A stretch of DNA of 64,000 nt from Panonychus citri (taxonomy: Eukaryota > Arthropoda > Arachnida > Trombidiformes > Tetranychidae). The DNA lies in contig NW_026515407.1 of the NCBI RefSeq assembly GCF_014898815.1, positions 310,001 to 374,000 on the forward strand, in the 5' to 3' direction. Below, piece after piece: positions 8,786 through 22,180 of this stretch. The notes below the pieces were generated by a model that did not search any database, was not told the origin of the DNA, and saw only the letters and a list, made by a program, of their open reading frames with translations. Numbering within the stretch: the first letter of the stretch is position 1; each line of letters starts with the position of its first letter. The position numbers and the translations under genes were made by a program.

Positions 8786-11700
8786 TTGTGATCAATATAA
8801 GCACACAAACAATTCGTTAAGCTGCCCAGTTAAACTGCAATTAATTCAAATTTAACCAGAAAACGAAGCATTTAAATGGATCCAAAATCAGCAACTATCA
8901 ATAAGGATCTAAATCTATTTCTTCATTTCTTAATTAGCTTTCATTTTACCAAACTGACCCGCTGAATTAATCGTCTCTTCTTCATCATTTATGGCAAATA
9001 TTTTCAACCAAAATTTAATCAAACTACTAAATTGTAAAGCATTTAAAAAAAATCAATAATCATCTTGCAAACAATTAACTTTGACGCTGACAAATGCTGA
9101 AAAAATGAGAGCTTTAAACGTTACCTTCATCCGTTAATTAATGACTATGGAAAATTAATCAACTTCCCTTTCTCATCAATAGTTTATCTAAATAAGTTCC
9201 TGATGATCATCTAAACAATCAGTATATTTGCCAATGATTGTGAAAACAATTTCAAGTTCATCATCTCAAGCCTGTTAATCAAAGTGACCCAGGTCGTTAC
9301 AACGATTACTGCACAAGAAATGAAAACAAAGCAACAATTAATTACCAATAATCATCTTATTTAGTCAATGGAATCAAAATTTTCATCAAAAATCATTTCT
9401 ACTCATTATAATTAATCCTTTCCTTTTATTCACAATAGAAACTGAAGAAAAGCTCGATGATAATTCAAATGGATTAACTAATTTACACCAATCCCGACAA
9501 TTAACTCTAATCTTATTCAATCCACAACCTTTCATCCTCTCTCAGTCTTATCAAAATTCATCTTCTATTATCATCTTTGTACTTATCATCATCCTCTTCA
9601 AGGAGCTAGTCTAATATCTTAATTGTAATCAAATCTTTTCAATTACCTTTTCTTTTCATCATCAAATAACCATCAACAACGATCAACTTATTGATTGATT
9701 TTTATTTGATCAAAAAAAGTTAAATTTTGTTTTTTGGTTAATCACTAAAGTAGTTGATGATTTAATCTTTAATTACATTTTGATGAAACTAAAACCACAA
9801 TTAGCTAAATTTCTGCAATCATTTAGCAACAATAATGGTAATTATGACAAAACTGTGAGCATAAATCGATTGATGATCTGTATTAATGATTAATTGTAAG
9901 CAACAATTAAATTAATAAAATACGTTTGTTATCCCAAACTTGAAAATCTAATTGTCAATTAGATCAAATTTTCACGTTGAATCACAATTGACTAAATCAT
10001 AAAATTTACCCAACAATCAATGAGTTTAAATTAACTCTGACAAAAGATCTAAATCATGATTAGTGAATCAACTGATCGAATCAAATTAAAATATCGTTCT
10101 GATTAATGAATGAACGATTAAACTTGATTAAAATAAACTAACAATTAAAATGTAAACAAGGAAAACGATGATTGAAATAAATTGTCGACACAATCAAATT
10201 AACTCTTAATAATTTGTTATAAATACAAACGAAATTAATTAAATTTTAATGACAAGTTTTACAGTTGAATAAACTTGATTAACTAATGATGAGTGAAACA
10301 TAATTAGTTTGATTGTTACAATTTCTCCCATAACAATCAATGTCAATTGCCTTGGAAAACAAACAGGTAAACATTTAATTGGTAACGAAACGGAAACTGA
10401 TGATAATTAAACAATCGAGGCTAAAATCCGGTGAAAGTGAATTTAAGTTCCGGTCAAGAAAGAGAAAAGTAAGAGAATAGCCTAAGGCAATTAAAAGAAA
10501 AGAAAGAAAAAGATGAGCCAAGGTGAGTTACCTAAGAAAAGCCATTTTCTCATCTTCTCTTTCCTTTTATCATCTCTTTCTTTTTTACTTCGTTTTTCTT
10601 TCTCTCTCAAATTCTCTTTCTTTCTTTTATCATCTTCCTCTTTCTTTCATTCTTTACGACATCTTATGTTTTCATCTTCTTCTTCTCCTTCTTCCTCTGT
10701 CTTTTCCCTCTCCTTCCTTTCCATCTCTTTCTCTCCTCATCTTCTGTCCATTCTTCCATTTCCTGTGTCTTTCTTTTCTCTTCTCTCTCTCTCTTTCTCT
10801 CTCCATCATCTTCTCTTTCTATATTCTCTTTCTTTCATCTTCTCTCACTCTCTCTCTCCTTTTCTCTCTCACGCAGACTTACTACTCACACGAGTTGTTA
10901 GTTAGAGTTGTTCCATCATCGGTAACATATTTTCATTCCAAAATTTGATCAGTTGATTGTTTTTCTTTTTCTTTTCTTTTCTCAATCAATTAATTTATCA
11001 CAGTTAATGAATCAATTTTTTCTTCTAATTACAATTCAACTTGATTACAATCAAATCGTCAACCAAAACAATCCCATTGATCTTCAAAGACTCTTGACAA
11101 AAACTCAAAGCCAAAGCAAGTACAAGGTGTCAACATGATTGACCCAAAGAATAGTCTATGACCTTAACGTCTCAATTTATTGGTGAAATTTACTCTCATC
11201 ATCAACATGACCTACACCCGATTACCATCATCTTAATCATCCGCCATTTCTAACAAAATAGAAAACTGATCCAACGATAATCAACCAACAATCATCATCA
11301 TCACACCAACACTTGACTCTCAATCTCTGTAATAAACATCAACTGCCTTTGGTTGCCTTGTGTTAATTTCTGTTGCCATTTTTGGATGAAAACAAAAACC
11401 AATTGGTTAATTGTTATTAATTGGAACATCTGATTGACATTTAATCGCGAATTATGATCTTTGTGATATAATCAACATTCAAATTGATTCTCAACAATTT
11501 AACTGTTAATCAACTATTGATAATTTAATTCTCTTACCATCATTTTCTGTGAGTGTATTTACTGAGTGAATCTTTTCATTTCTCTCTAACCTAATAGTTA
11601 ATTTCCAATTCTAAATCCATAACAATCGGTGTTTTCTATTCTACTTTCAAGTTACCCAATATATTACAAATTATCTTTGTAATTTACTAATTGTAATCAA

Positions 11701-11910
11701 TCAACGATTATTTCTTTTGTTATTAATTGGAACACAATCTCTCTCTGGTTCCAATCCTGTTCTTATTTTCTTAGTAGTTACTTTTTCTGGTTCATCTCTA
11801 TACCGAAATTGTAGTTAACCTTTAGTGTGACCTTTTGCCCGTTTGTTGATGAATTTTTCCTGATCATCTCTCATTATTATCAATTGTTCTTGATATTCTG
11901 TAATTTTGCC
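8786..11910. other. Intergenic region between the ACK-like gene and POSH
   Basis: AT-rich with no supported gene. 10440-10520 is purine-rich and ends in atgagccaag|gtgagt (donor at 10523), a possible non-coding first exon of POSH. 10540-10880 is a long pyrimidine tract that reads open by low complexity only. 10845-11400 resembles the DNA upstream of dock (separate entry). The POSH promoter should lie in here. Confidence 0.5.
10845..11400 (+). repeat. POSH upstream block, copy 1 of a POSH/dock leader duplication
   Basis: Collinear short matches with 22855-23350. They share tctctctcacgcag, a T/C-rich block with agttaat, gtcaacatg followed by attgacc, ctatg followed by gacct, tctca followed by tttat, then a tcatcatctt element and a ttgtgtta/tcgtgtta element, in the same order. 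Confidence 0.5.
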
Positions 11911-11949
11911 ATGAGATTTAATTGTGATGTCTTTAATTATAATGGATAA
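11911..11949 (+). promoter_or_regulatory. Upstream ORF overlapping the POSH start codon
   Basis: ATG 11911 opens a 12-codon ORF that ends in TAA at 11947-11949, in another frame and across both candidate POSH starts (11927 and 11942). An overlapping uORF normally lowers initiation at the main start. It matters only if the mature 5' UTR includes this segment, which is likely as there is no acceptor close by. Confidence 0.4.
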
Positions 11950-14242
11950 AAGTGATATTTTCAGTGATATTCTTGAATGTTCCGTTTGCTTTGAGCAACT
12001 TGATTACACTTCCAAAGTATTACCATGTCAACATACATTTTGTAAGCGTTGCCTGGAGGAAATAATTCACGCTCATAAGGAACTTCGATGTCCAGAATGT
12101 CGAATCAAGGTGGACATTAAGGTAGATGATTTACCAAGCAATATTCTACTTATTCGTCTCCTCGAGGGACTTAAAAATAACCCCAAATTAGCACTGAGGT
12201 AAGTACATTTTTCGTATGTACAATTAGTTATAATGGAACACAATTCTCATCAATTTCACCCAAATTGCTGATTCTTTTTCTCAATTCAATTCATTTCATC
12301 TCCATGTTTATATCTCCTATCTTTTATCATCCATCTTCATGATCTTTACTTTCCCTGTCTTAATACACACACATATATACAATCTTATTCAATGGTAATT
12401 CATGAAAATACAATCAGAAATTCTGATGATGATTTGTAAACGATTATTAATACAATGTTAAGCTCTAATAGTAATTATTTCAATTTCATTCATCATAATT
12501 GATTTTATTCCTGATCATTGGTAATCCTTTTTTTTTCCTTCTGAATATTTGTTCATCATTTCAAATCTATTCTTTATTCATGTTGATTCTGTTATTCACC
12601 CAATTTCTGTTGAGAGGAGTTTTCTTATTCATGGTTATTAAGGTCACCCAACACCCATAGACAGTTTATCTTAGTGACAAGGAGAAAAATATTAAATTAA
12701 ATATATTGTCAAGATGAAAATGTCGCTTAATGGCCTCATGGTTAGTCTTCAATTTGCTCTTGATCTCTCCCTTTGATTAGTTTTCTATTCTGTAAATCTT
12801 GAGATGATCATTACAATTTCATCATGATTATCATCATCCCAATAATAGAACCATGAAAATTATCATCATTCCATCAAAATCTAATTCCATATGTATCCTA
12901 CTAGTTTTATCTTCGTATTGGAATATCCAATGGATAAGACTAATATTATGTACTCATGATTAGAATTTGCTTTGTGTTTATTGGGGAAGATCATCTTAAG
13001 TGGTTGCCATTTTTTTCTCTTTCTTACCTAACATTATCTTCTCTCTCTCTCTCTTTCATCTTTCCTCTTCTTCTCAGCTGAGAAAAAGTCTCACTCGATT
13101 GTAATATATTATTGCCAAGCTTTAAGAGCGATATATAAGTTATCGTAATTTTCTGGTTACATTTCTTTGCCCTTGGCAAGATGGGATGAGGATGATGAAC
13201 AAAGATTGAGAAAGAAGAAGGTGAAGATGAGGATGAAGATGAAGATGATGAATCAAATGATGGAGAGACTAAATCTTTACACTATTATCATCATCGATGT
13301 TAAATCAATTTACATTTTTATGATATTCTAGTTTATTTGAAGCATAATAAAAGATTAAGAAAATGATGAAGAAAAAAAAAGAGATGAAGATGATGAAGGT
13401 GAAAATCTCCATGGGGTCACTTTGTAATCCATCACAGCAATCAGCTTAAATCAATCTCGTAATCTCAATTCTTAACAATTTAATATCAACACATAAATTA
13501 ACGTTGATAATTTGAAGCCTTTTCTTTTTGTTTTCTGTGTTAATTAGATTCCTTTAAAGGTTATAATTATTTTGGAAAATATTTACTTTAATTACCAAAT
13601 GAAATGTTATTTTCAAATTAAATTGCTATCGATTAATTTACTAATTACTCTGTAATCTTTTTGCTCTCTCTCTCTCCATCAACAGGACCTCTAAAAATGG
13701 AAGCGGTCATTACAATAATAATAATGAATTAAATCACCAACGGACATCATTTAATACGTTAAACAATAACAATCGAATCAATCAATCACCATTGTACTCA
13801 AATGAACAAATTTGCCGACTCCAATCAGCCAATGAAATTGGCATTTCCTCATTGAAGGTTGATTCATCGTTACCCTCATCAATATTACGCCAACAACAAC
13901 ACCAGCGACCAGCGAGTCTCAGTCAACCTGCCAAGAATGATACAAATAATATCATGAAACACCAACAGTCAACAACAACACCAACATCATCATCCACAGG
14001 AAACTTATCACCCTGTATAACTCGTGCCAAAGCTCTTTACACATATGATGGCAAGGAACAAGGGTGGGTCATTCTCAATATTTTCCTTCGTTTCCTTACC
14101 AACACAATCTTCCCCTTCATCCATTTTCTAGTTGTTTTTTTTAATGTTTTCTAAATGCAAAACATTCATTATATTCATGTACACACTTCGAGCCAGTCAT
14201 TGAAATGGAGAAAGAGGTTGAAGATGATAGAACATCATCATC

Positions 14243-14291
<49 letters not shown>

Positions 14292-17200
14292 TCTCACTCT
14301 TTGAAACTTCAAAGAGTAGAAAAGAAAATGATATTTTAATTTAGAAAATTGCAAAGAGAAGATGAAGGAAAATGATGAAGGAGAAAAATAGAGATGATAA
14401 AAAGAAATGAAGACAAGATGAATGGAGAGAGAGTGGAAAACGTAAGGTGGTGATGTTGACAACAAGTTAAATCTCACTAAAAATCCTCTTCCATTTCCTC
14501 TTCATCTTTCATCTTCTCACTAACTCTCTTTTCATCATTTCCTTTTAAACTCACTTGATGATGATAATCATCCTTGGTAAATGAATATTTGTCTTGTAAG
14601 AAAACCCAATTTACATCAATTACTTTAGATATTTTTTTCTCCATCATAATGATGATAAACAATTAAGAAAATTATAGCAACCGAGGTTCCTTGATGATGA
14701 TGATGATTTAAGCATCATTTTTACAAATTATCACGATGAAATTGATGATTCCTACCAATTTGATTAGGTGTTACTATCCACACCCGATATTATTATAATA
14801 TAATGAGAAAAAAAAAATTTCTCCCCTTTAATTAAATTTATTACGATAATATAATTGAAAAGTTGGCCAACGATTGTTTTGCAAAAATTGATTGACTATT
14901 TAATTAACTTGAACATCAATCAAATCCCTTAATCCATCATCAATTGATGATGATAATCAAAAACAGCTTCAATACAAACACTGGTCAAACCTTTTAATAC
15001 TTTGCTCCAGCTGATGGTTATTACATATACTACCTTAATCATCATCTTAATCACCAGAACTTAATCATCATCATCATCATCAGTGTAATAATGATTAGAC
15101 TAATAATCTACTCGAGGGTGTTTCAGTTAAATCATCATTAGATGAATTTTCTCATATCATCAAGATGAAGATGAAAATCAAGACTCATCCCACTTTCCAC
15201 CCTCTCTCAGGGCTTCTGCTTATGAGAATCATCAAGCTAATAATATGTTAGACTTTTTTGTCTCCTTTTTTTTCATCATCATCTCTTTGCAATCTTCATT
15301 TTCACAGTTATGTTAATCATCATCATCATCCTTACAATATAATCCTAGGAAAGTGAGCAACCTCTCAATGATTTTACAATGTTGATGATGATAAAAAAGT
15401 TACTCTCTTGGCCCTTGAGATGTGTAACTGTTTATTCAGTTGAAATTTAGCAACATCATTCAGGGTGATGGTGAAGAGGTTGAGATGATGATGATGATGA
15501 TTTGGTGGAGGAGGAAAAGATGATAACAAGAAGAGGAAGATGAAAAATGAACTTAAAATGATTTAGTTTGCTGATTAAAATCAATTGACTTGAACCATCA
15601 GTTAACTTACATGGTTATGTTTTCATGTTCCAGCATTGATTGTAATTCATTACAACAATTTATCCCATTTTTAGTTAACTATTACAACAATCAATTTAAA
15701 TTCATTCCCAATTGCTAACATCATGCTCACTTAATTGTTTTAAATTAGTCTGCTAACCAACAATTAACTAAATGAGATTTGTTATTAGTAAAATTTTCGC
15801 AAAATGTCAATTTAAGATGAGACAATTTATTACAATTACAATTAACTTTAATTTTTACACTTATTGAATCAATTTTTTTCATCTCTTCATTTACTATGAT
15901 TAAATTTAATCCTATTAAATTAATCAATTCTAATTTTTTCCCCGAAAAATTTTGTCAACATTAATCAATTTGATTGTATTATTTATAGTAAATTGTGATA
16001 TATATTAATTATCATATGATTGTTGTTTTGTTTTCATTTAACTATTTATAATTAGCTGATTAACTCTTAAATTGAAAAGTGTCTAATCTAAGTTACCCTG
16101 AGTGAAACTGATTGTTAATTGTTACAATCAAGGTTTCGACAATCTATATTTATATTAATCATCATAATTGAATTGTGATCAACATCTATTACCATGGATG
16201 TCTGATTGTATTACTTTGATATGGATTCATGTTTTTCCTGATTAACCTTAATTCAAAGTGATCAGTAACAATTAACCGTCATACTCTTGATCTTGTATTA
16301 ACTACTCTTGATTAACCAGGACAAATTTATAATCATTTTGTTATCCATTAATGATTGTTAATTAACACACTCATACACCATCAAAATCTGATAATCAAAA
16401 TTAACTTAATTAACTTGATCATTGAATCAACAAGTTTTATTTTTCCCTGAAAACAAAATTTCCAGAAACCTTACAATTAGTCAATTAGTTAGTTAAATTG
16501 TTGTATTAATAGACTTGATTTCAATTTTTAATCAAAATGAAAAGTTAAACCTTTAATTGTTTCTTGATTGTTTTACACAATTAACGATAAATTATTAACC
16601 CAATTTCAGATTAATCTTTTAATTGGTTATTTCTAAATTCATTGATTTTCTCGAGGATAAAATAATTAAACCAAGAATCGTATTCTTGTTTGAACACAAT
16701 TAATATTTATCAGAATTATGAACATGATGATTAATAATAACGGTAAACTATTATTTATTTCAATGATGATTAGGATTACGGAAGCTGAAAAGATGATCAA
16801 TATGAATTAACGTTTATATTAATTGTAATTAGCATCATTAACTGTTAACAACTTTTCAGACTGATTATCTGTTAACCTTTTTTTTCATGTCATCATCTGG
16901 ATCATCATCATCATCATCATCATCATCCTCATCATCCTCAGCTCAAAGATGATTACCTGATAATAATAATTTTCATCCATTGACTCTGAGCATCATCATG
17001 AGCTATAAATAGTTACCATGTGATGAAGATGTAGGAAGATGATGATAACTCTTGGGCCCAATGAGTTCAGAATCAGAATCAGAATTGATTTTTGTTATTT
17101 TTTCTTTCTGGTTCCTGGAACTTTTTTTTTCACCCAATAAGCTTATGGATCCATAGGAATCGAGAAAAAAAATAACCGAAACTTGAGATTGCTGAGTTTC

Positions 17201-20200
17201 CATGTTAAAGATAAATTGGTTACGATTCTGTGAATCAATTTGATGATTTCAGCCAAATACACACTCGAAACTTATATGATAATATATCCCATGGATTCTT
17301 GATGAAGATTATGATGATGATTGAAGCAACCAGATGATATGAAACAAAATGATTACGATAATTAAGATGATTGTTTAATTGTTAGTTGAAGAGATTGACT
17401 TTTCTCCTATGCTATTAATAATATAATTGAGTGTCACCGTTATCAAGATTATCATGAAAGATTATCATCTAGATTTTCTTAGCATCCTAATTTGATTGAC
17501 CATTTGTTGACCCAATTGGATATTAACCTTTAAGCTTATCAGATCAATTGAGCTTAATCATGATCAGAATGATATTTACTATCTTCTCATTGGTAAATTG
17601 AATCAATATCATCTTTGATTTTTTCTCCTCATCCTGATAAACTAATTTCATCTTCTTTTACTTTTTTTTATATATTCTATTGATAATAATGATGATTTTA
17701 TCGTTATTATTACTCTGCCTAATGATTGTTCAGCCTCACTTGATTCTGATTGCTTTTCCATAGAGTGAAAGTGATGATCATGATGATCAGAATTCCCTCC
17801 CTCTCTTGTCATCATATTGATTATCATCATCTTGATGAACTAATTTCAAATCTACTAACCTGATGAAAAGTTGATCCGTTTTTTTGTTTTATCATCTTCA
17901 TCGAGACGATGATGATTTACTCCTTTTATCATCTTAATATCATGATGATGATGATGATGATCATCATCATCATCCTCATCTTTCAGATGAATTCATGAAT
18001 TTTGTTTTGTTTTTTTTACCTGTCATCATGTTTTCAATCAATTTTTTTTTGTTTATTTCTCAGTTGAAAAGTTTATCAATGGTTGATGATCATTTTGTAA
18101 CAATTAAATCATCCTCTGGTTGATTGATTCTGTTAATCATGATTAGTTTCATCATGATTGAATCCGTTGACACATAATCTATTGTTATGTTCACTTGTAT
18201 ATCAATTAATTCCCAGAAATAATTGAATCACTAATTGTTTATTCATTTGTCGAAAACTATTATCATTAATAACCTTTCCATACAATAATATTTAGATTCA
18301 GTTGTTGGTAATGATGCTTATTATTATTATCAGAATCAACAATTAAAATGATTTATTTTACACCATTAGATTAGTGAAATAAAGACAATTAAATTACGAC
18401 TCTATTGTTGATTAATTATGTTTGCTTATTAGTTGTACCGTTTTCATTACAAATTTGGACAATTAGTTGAATAGAAATTTTAATTTATCGATAAAAATTT
18501 AATTTGATCGACAATCAAATGAACATTTAAACTTACAAATCATTGATTATTATCACAACACTAATGAACTTTTGAAAATGTTCATTTATCATGTAAATGA
18601 TTCAGAGATTGAGTAAAGATTAGATTAATTTTTTCTTCTTGTTGTTCCTACTGATTAATGAATCCACTACATTTAATTATAGATAATTAATGGTGAAACT
18701 TGATATTAATTAAATTTTCTCTCTTTTGTCTAATTGTACAGGGACTTGTCTTTCGATAAAGGTGATGTCATTATAATTCGCCGTCGAATTGACCCAAATT
18801 GGTTTCATGGTGAACTCAATGGTAAACAGGGTTTTCTACCGGCCTCTTATGTTACCCTTTTGGCCCCTTCACCTGTACCACCTCAATGTAAAGCTCTGTA
18901 CGATTTCAGGGTAACCGATGTAGAGGAAAAGGACTGTCTTCCCTTTAACAAAGGTGACACCATAATTGTTATCCGACGGGTCGATGAAAACTGGGCTGAA
19001 GGTCGTTTAGAGGGACGTATTGGTATTTTCCCGATAACTTTTGTCGAAATGAATTCCTCGGCCAAAGTGTTGCTTAAATTGACTACACCAACTCCACCAT
19101 TACCCCCACCTACTGTCGCTGTTATTTCGGGAGCGGCAACAACACCAGTAGCTAATGTTATCGGCGGTGGCAGTGGATGTTTACAAGGTTTACATCCTCC
19201 ATCCACCGGAGATGCAAATTTAAATTATTTAGAAGATTCCAATGGATCATCATCATCAACCTCCAGTCTAACAACAAGTCCAACATCATTAAACTGTACC
19301 CAGTCTACTACATCTTCCTCTTCATCATCTTCATCTTCATCCTCTTCCGCAGGTCTTCCTTTAACTTCGCCCTCACCTAATGGTGTTTACACCTTCTTAT
19401 CTTCATCAACTGCACCATCTCCGCTAATCGCTAATAACAGTAACTCCTCCACCGGTAGTAAGATAATTAACAGTAAATGCAACGGTTCAACATCTTCCAC
19501 GGTATCAAATGTCAACCCAATAAGTTCATCAGCTCTCTCATCATCTTCATCATCCTCATCTTCCCAAGCAACCATTATCACCACCCCAACGTCAACCTCT
19601 AAAAGTCAACCCATTTACCAATCGTCACAAGGATTGCTGCCACTCTCTTCCCACCGATCTCCATCTTCATCCACCGCCACTTCCTCACTTTCCCATAAAA
19701 GACACTCTGTATGTGTACCCCAAGGAGTGTCTCTTTGTTTACCTCCCTCATATCAGAAATTGAATCCTCTCGGACCGGATACCAAACCTTCAACTAATGG
19801 ACTATCATCTTCACTGGGTCCAAATAATAACCATCGCCATTCAATGGAACTACTCAGTGAATTCAATCCATCATCATCATCATCGAAAAATGATAATCTT
19901 GAAAATTGGACCAACGATGATCTCGGAATACGAAATTCTGGTGTTCGAAATAGTTGGAGGCGAGAAACAAGTCTCTTGGAAACTCGATGCCCTGTGATGA
20001 ACTTTCAATCAACATCCACTTAGTACGTTTAAACAATCAAAGAATCACTTGAATCATGATCATCATACATGAAAGAATTGAGAATATATCAAATATCTGA
20101 CATCTGAAAATGATCAGATACTTGAATAAAGAAAACAGATAATTCTGTTGAAATTGAAAGAGATATTCAAATGATATCATGAGAATGACAGTTGAGAGTA

Positions 20201-21987
20201 GATTCAACAATCTATGATTATTAAATATCAGAAAGTCAACATGTTATTTTGTCGATAGTCCAGATATTGAATTTCCTTGGAATCGCATGAATGATGAATA
20301 TGATTTTACCTTAACCGATAAGTTGAATTGTTAATAATTGTCTTTCTTTCCTTTTAAATAGTTACATCGCTTTGTACAATTACAGTCCACAGAAAAATGA
20401 TGAATTGGAACTGAGAAAAGGTGAATTGTATTCCGTTAACGAAAAGTGTCAAGACGGTTGGTTCAAGGGAACTTGTTTACATTCAAACGAATCGGGAGTT
20501 TTTCCTGGAAATTATGTCCAAGTGGCTAAGTAAGTGGTCAATGGTCAAGAAGTAATTGTATTAATACGTGATGTTTGTTGATTAATTTATTGATTTTCTC
20601 TTGTTGTTCCATCAGAGCTTCAATGTCTTCATCCTCATTCCCTCTCACTCAATCATCTTCTTCATGTAATCTTTCAATCGGGAATCGTTACCAATCAAAT
20701 GATGGATCAACCACCAAACCCTTTTTTCCACCGCCGAAAGCCAAGCCACCCCTCCCTGAGAAACCTTTATTGGACAATTTAGGAAATGCTAGTGGATTAG
20801 GATCATTATCGCCCAATATTTTATCTCCCTCATCATCTACTTCAAACACTGCGACTTCAACGCCAACCGGTGCTTCCAAATTTGCCAACTATGCACGACC
20901 TCGACCAACCCCTGACCAATGTCCTGTAAATGGTGTCGAAAGTACCAGTACCGTCAGCTCAAAATCAAACGTTAAACAAGGTCTAAATTTCTGGTCTACA
21001 CCTAAACCACCCCAACGACCTCCTCGTCCAACGACCATTGTCCCCTCATCTTCAACTGGAGAGACAAATCAAAAGTCTCATGTTACTAATGAACAAGAAG
21101 ACGATGAATCCTCATCTTCCCAAAGTTCATCACCTCAATGGCATCAGCCCAAAGTGGCCGCAACCCGAACACTAACCAATAATTCATCTTCCTCATCATC
21201 ATCTACATCCACCAATAATTACAATTCTAATCCATTAATCCAATTTTTGAGTTCGAAAAAAAGTTCAAACAATATTAGTAACGATAATTGCTCATCAAAT
21301 GGTCCAACTCGTAACAACAGTTGTAACAATATAAACACGACCGTTAATACTAATCCAAATCACCCTGAGAATAGATCATTCGGAATATTATCAACACCCA
21401 GAGCATCGTCTTCGTGCTCATCGGTTAATAACAATTGCGAGCGAAAAGAGGCCAAAAAAGAGCGAATAAGTTTGATGAAACGCTGGACATCAGGGAAATC
21501 GAAAAAATCTAAATCACCCCCACCCAATTCAAACGGTTTCTCCTGCGACAATCCAACCTTTGTCGACACTTCTCCACCTCGAGGTCAAAATGTAATTCTA
21601 TCAAATCCCGTTACAAGTAATGGTAATTCCTCAGCCAATGTTACTCATGTTCGTTCAGGTTCATGTCCGAGTGAAGCTTTGACCAGTAACTCTCACCATC
21701 ATCATCATCTCCACCACCATCACCCTAATCCTCATCACCATCACCATCATCATTCATCCAAAGGGGGAGGGATAATCGGAGGATTAATCTCCCAATCGTC
21801 AACAATTTACAAAGAAAGATATCGCTGCATTGTGCCTTATCCCCCACAAACCGACTACGAGCTTGAACTTGAAATAGGCGATATCGTTTATGTCCACAAG
21901 AAACGGGAAGATGGTTGGTACAAGGGAACCTTACAAAGAACCGGAAAAACTGGACTATTTCCGGGCAGTTTTGTGGATGCTTTTTAA
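11942..21987 (+). CDS. POSH: POSH / SH3RF E3 ubiquitin ligase and JNK scaffold, 1151 aa
   Basis: Join 11942-12198, 13686-14063, 18742-20022, 20362-20529, 20616-21987; all phases agree. POSH is a RING E3 ligase that scaffolds Rac-MLK-JNK signalling. The RING is C3HC4: Cys13, 16, 29, His31, Cys34, 37, 50, 53, in the POSH-typical context LPCQHTFCKRCL. SH3 domains lie at about 198-252 (split between exons 2 and 3 at KEQG|DLSF), 260-316, 640-695 and 1096-1151, the last ending FPGSFVDAF at the stop. Between them are Ser/Asn/Pro-rich linkers, a basic block (KKERISLMKRW) as in vertebrate POSH, and a His-rich run. I chose ATG 11942 because MDKSDIFSDILEC matches the family start; ATG 11927 would add five residues. 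It is longer than human SH3RF1 because of low-complexity linkers. No defects seen. Confidence 0.95.
12199..13685 (+). other. POSH: POSH intron 1
   Basis: Donor gag|gtaagt, acceptor catcaacag|gacc. 1.5 kb, AT-rich, with a purine-rich GAA/GAT stretch at 13180-13410. No gene seen. Confidence 0.75.
14248..14289. repeat. (TC)n microsatellite in POSH intron 2
   Basis: About 20 uninterrupted TC units directly after a short ATC run, roughly 190 nt downstream of the exon 2 donor. Confidence 0.95.
17943..17974. repeat. (GAT)n/(ATC)n palindrome
   Basis: A run of GAT units passes directly into ATC units, giving a near-perfect inverted repeat with almost no loop. It can form a hairpin in DNA or RNA. Confidence 0.8.
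20023..20361 (+). other. POSH: POSH intron 3
   Basis: Donor ccactta|gtacgt, acceptor ttaaatag|ttac. The donor overlaps an in-frame TAG, so unspliced reading would stop exactly at the junction; splicing gives a TAT codon and enters the third SH3 domain (YIALYNY). Confidence 0.8.
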
Positions 21988-22180
21988 TCCTGATGATGTT
22001 TTGTTTGTGGATCAAGATAAACACCAACACCAATTGATTAGTTTATTAGTTAATCACCAACAATCTTTTCTTTCATCCAGTTTATCTCATTCATTTTTTG
22101 CTTTTCTGTATTTTTCACTTCTTCTTAGTATCAATTAAATATTTCTGTTAAAATCTATTACCAATCAATCAATTTCTTCA
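21988..22180 (+). other. POSH: POSH 3' UTR (part)
   Basis: AT-rich sequence after the stop, including a segment ending aatatttctgttaaaatcta near 22137-22157 that recurs almost exactly in the POSH remnant around 26382-26402. Confidence 0.55.

Larger units (their letters stand above)
14064..18741 (+). other. POSH: POSH intron 2 (4.7 kb)
   Basis: Donor caagg|gtgggt, acceptor attgtacag|ggac; it splits the first SH3 domain. Contains a (TC)n microsatellite (14248-14289), many ATC/GAT trinucleotide runs (for example 16899-16930) and a GAT/ATC palindrome (17943-17974). Short ORFs on the minus strand here are low complexity. No nested gene supported. Confidence 0.75.

Noticed and set aside
10513..10948. 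Two overlapping ORFs of 130 and 141 aa rich in Ser, Leu and Phe
   Set aside because: They are translations of a long pyrimidine tract in two frames. No complex composition or domain. More likely promoter or 5' UTR sequence; only the small atgagccaag|gtgagt end at 10522 could be part of a leader exon.
14244..14662. Minus-strand ORFs of 77 and 61 aa in POSH intron 2
   Set aside because: One ends in an Arg-Glu repeat that is just the (TC)n microsatellite; the other is Lys/Glu-rich chance sequence.
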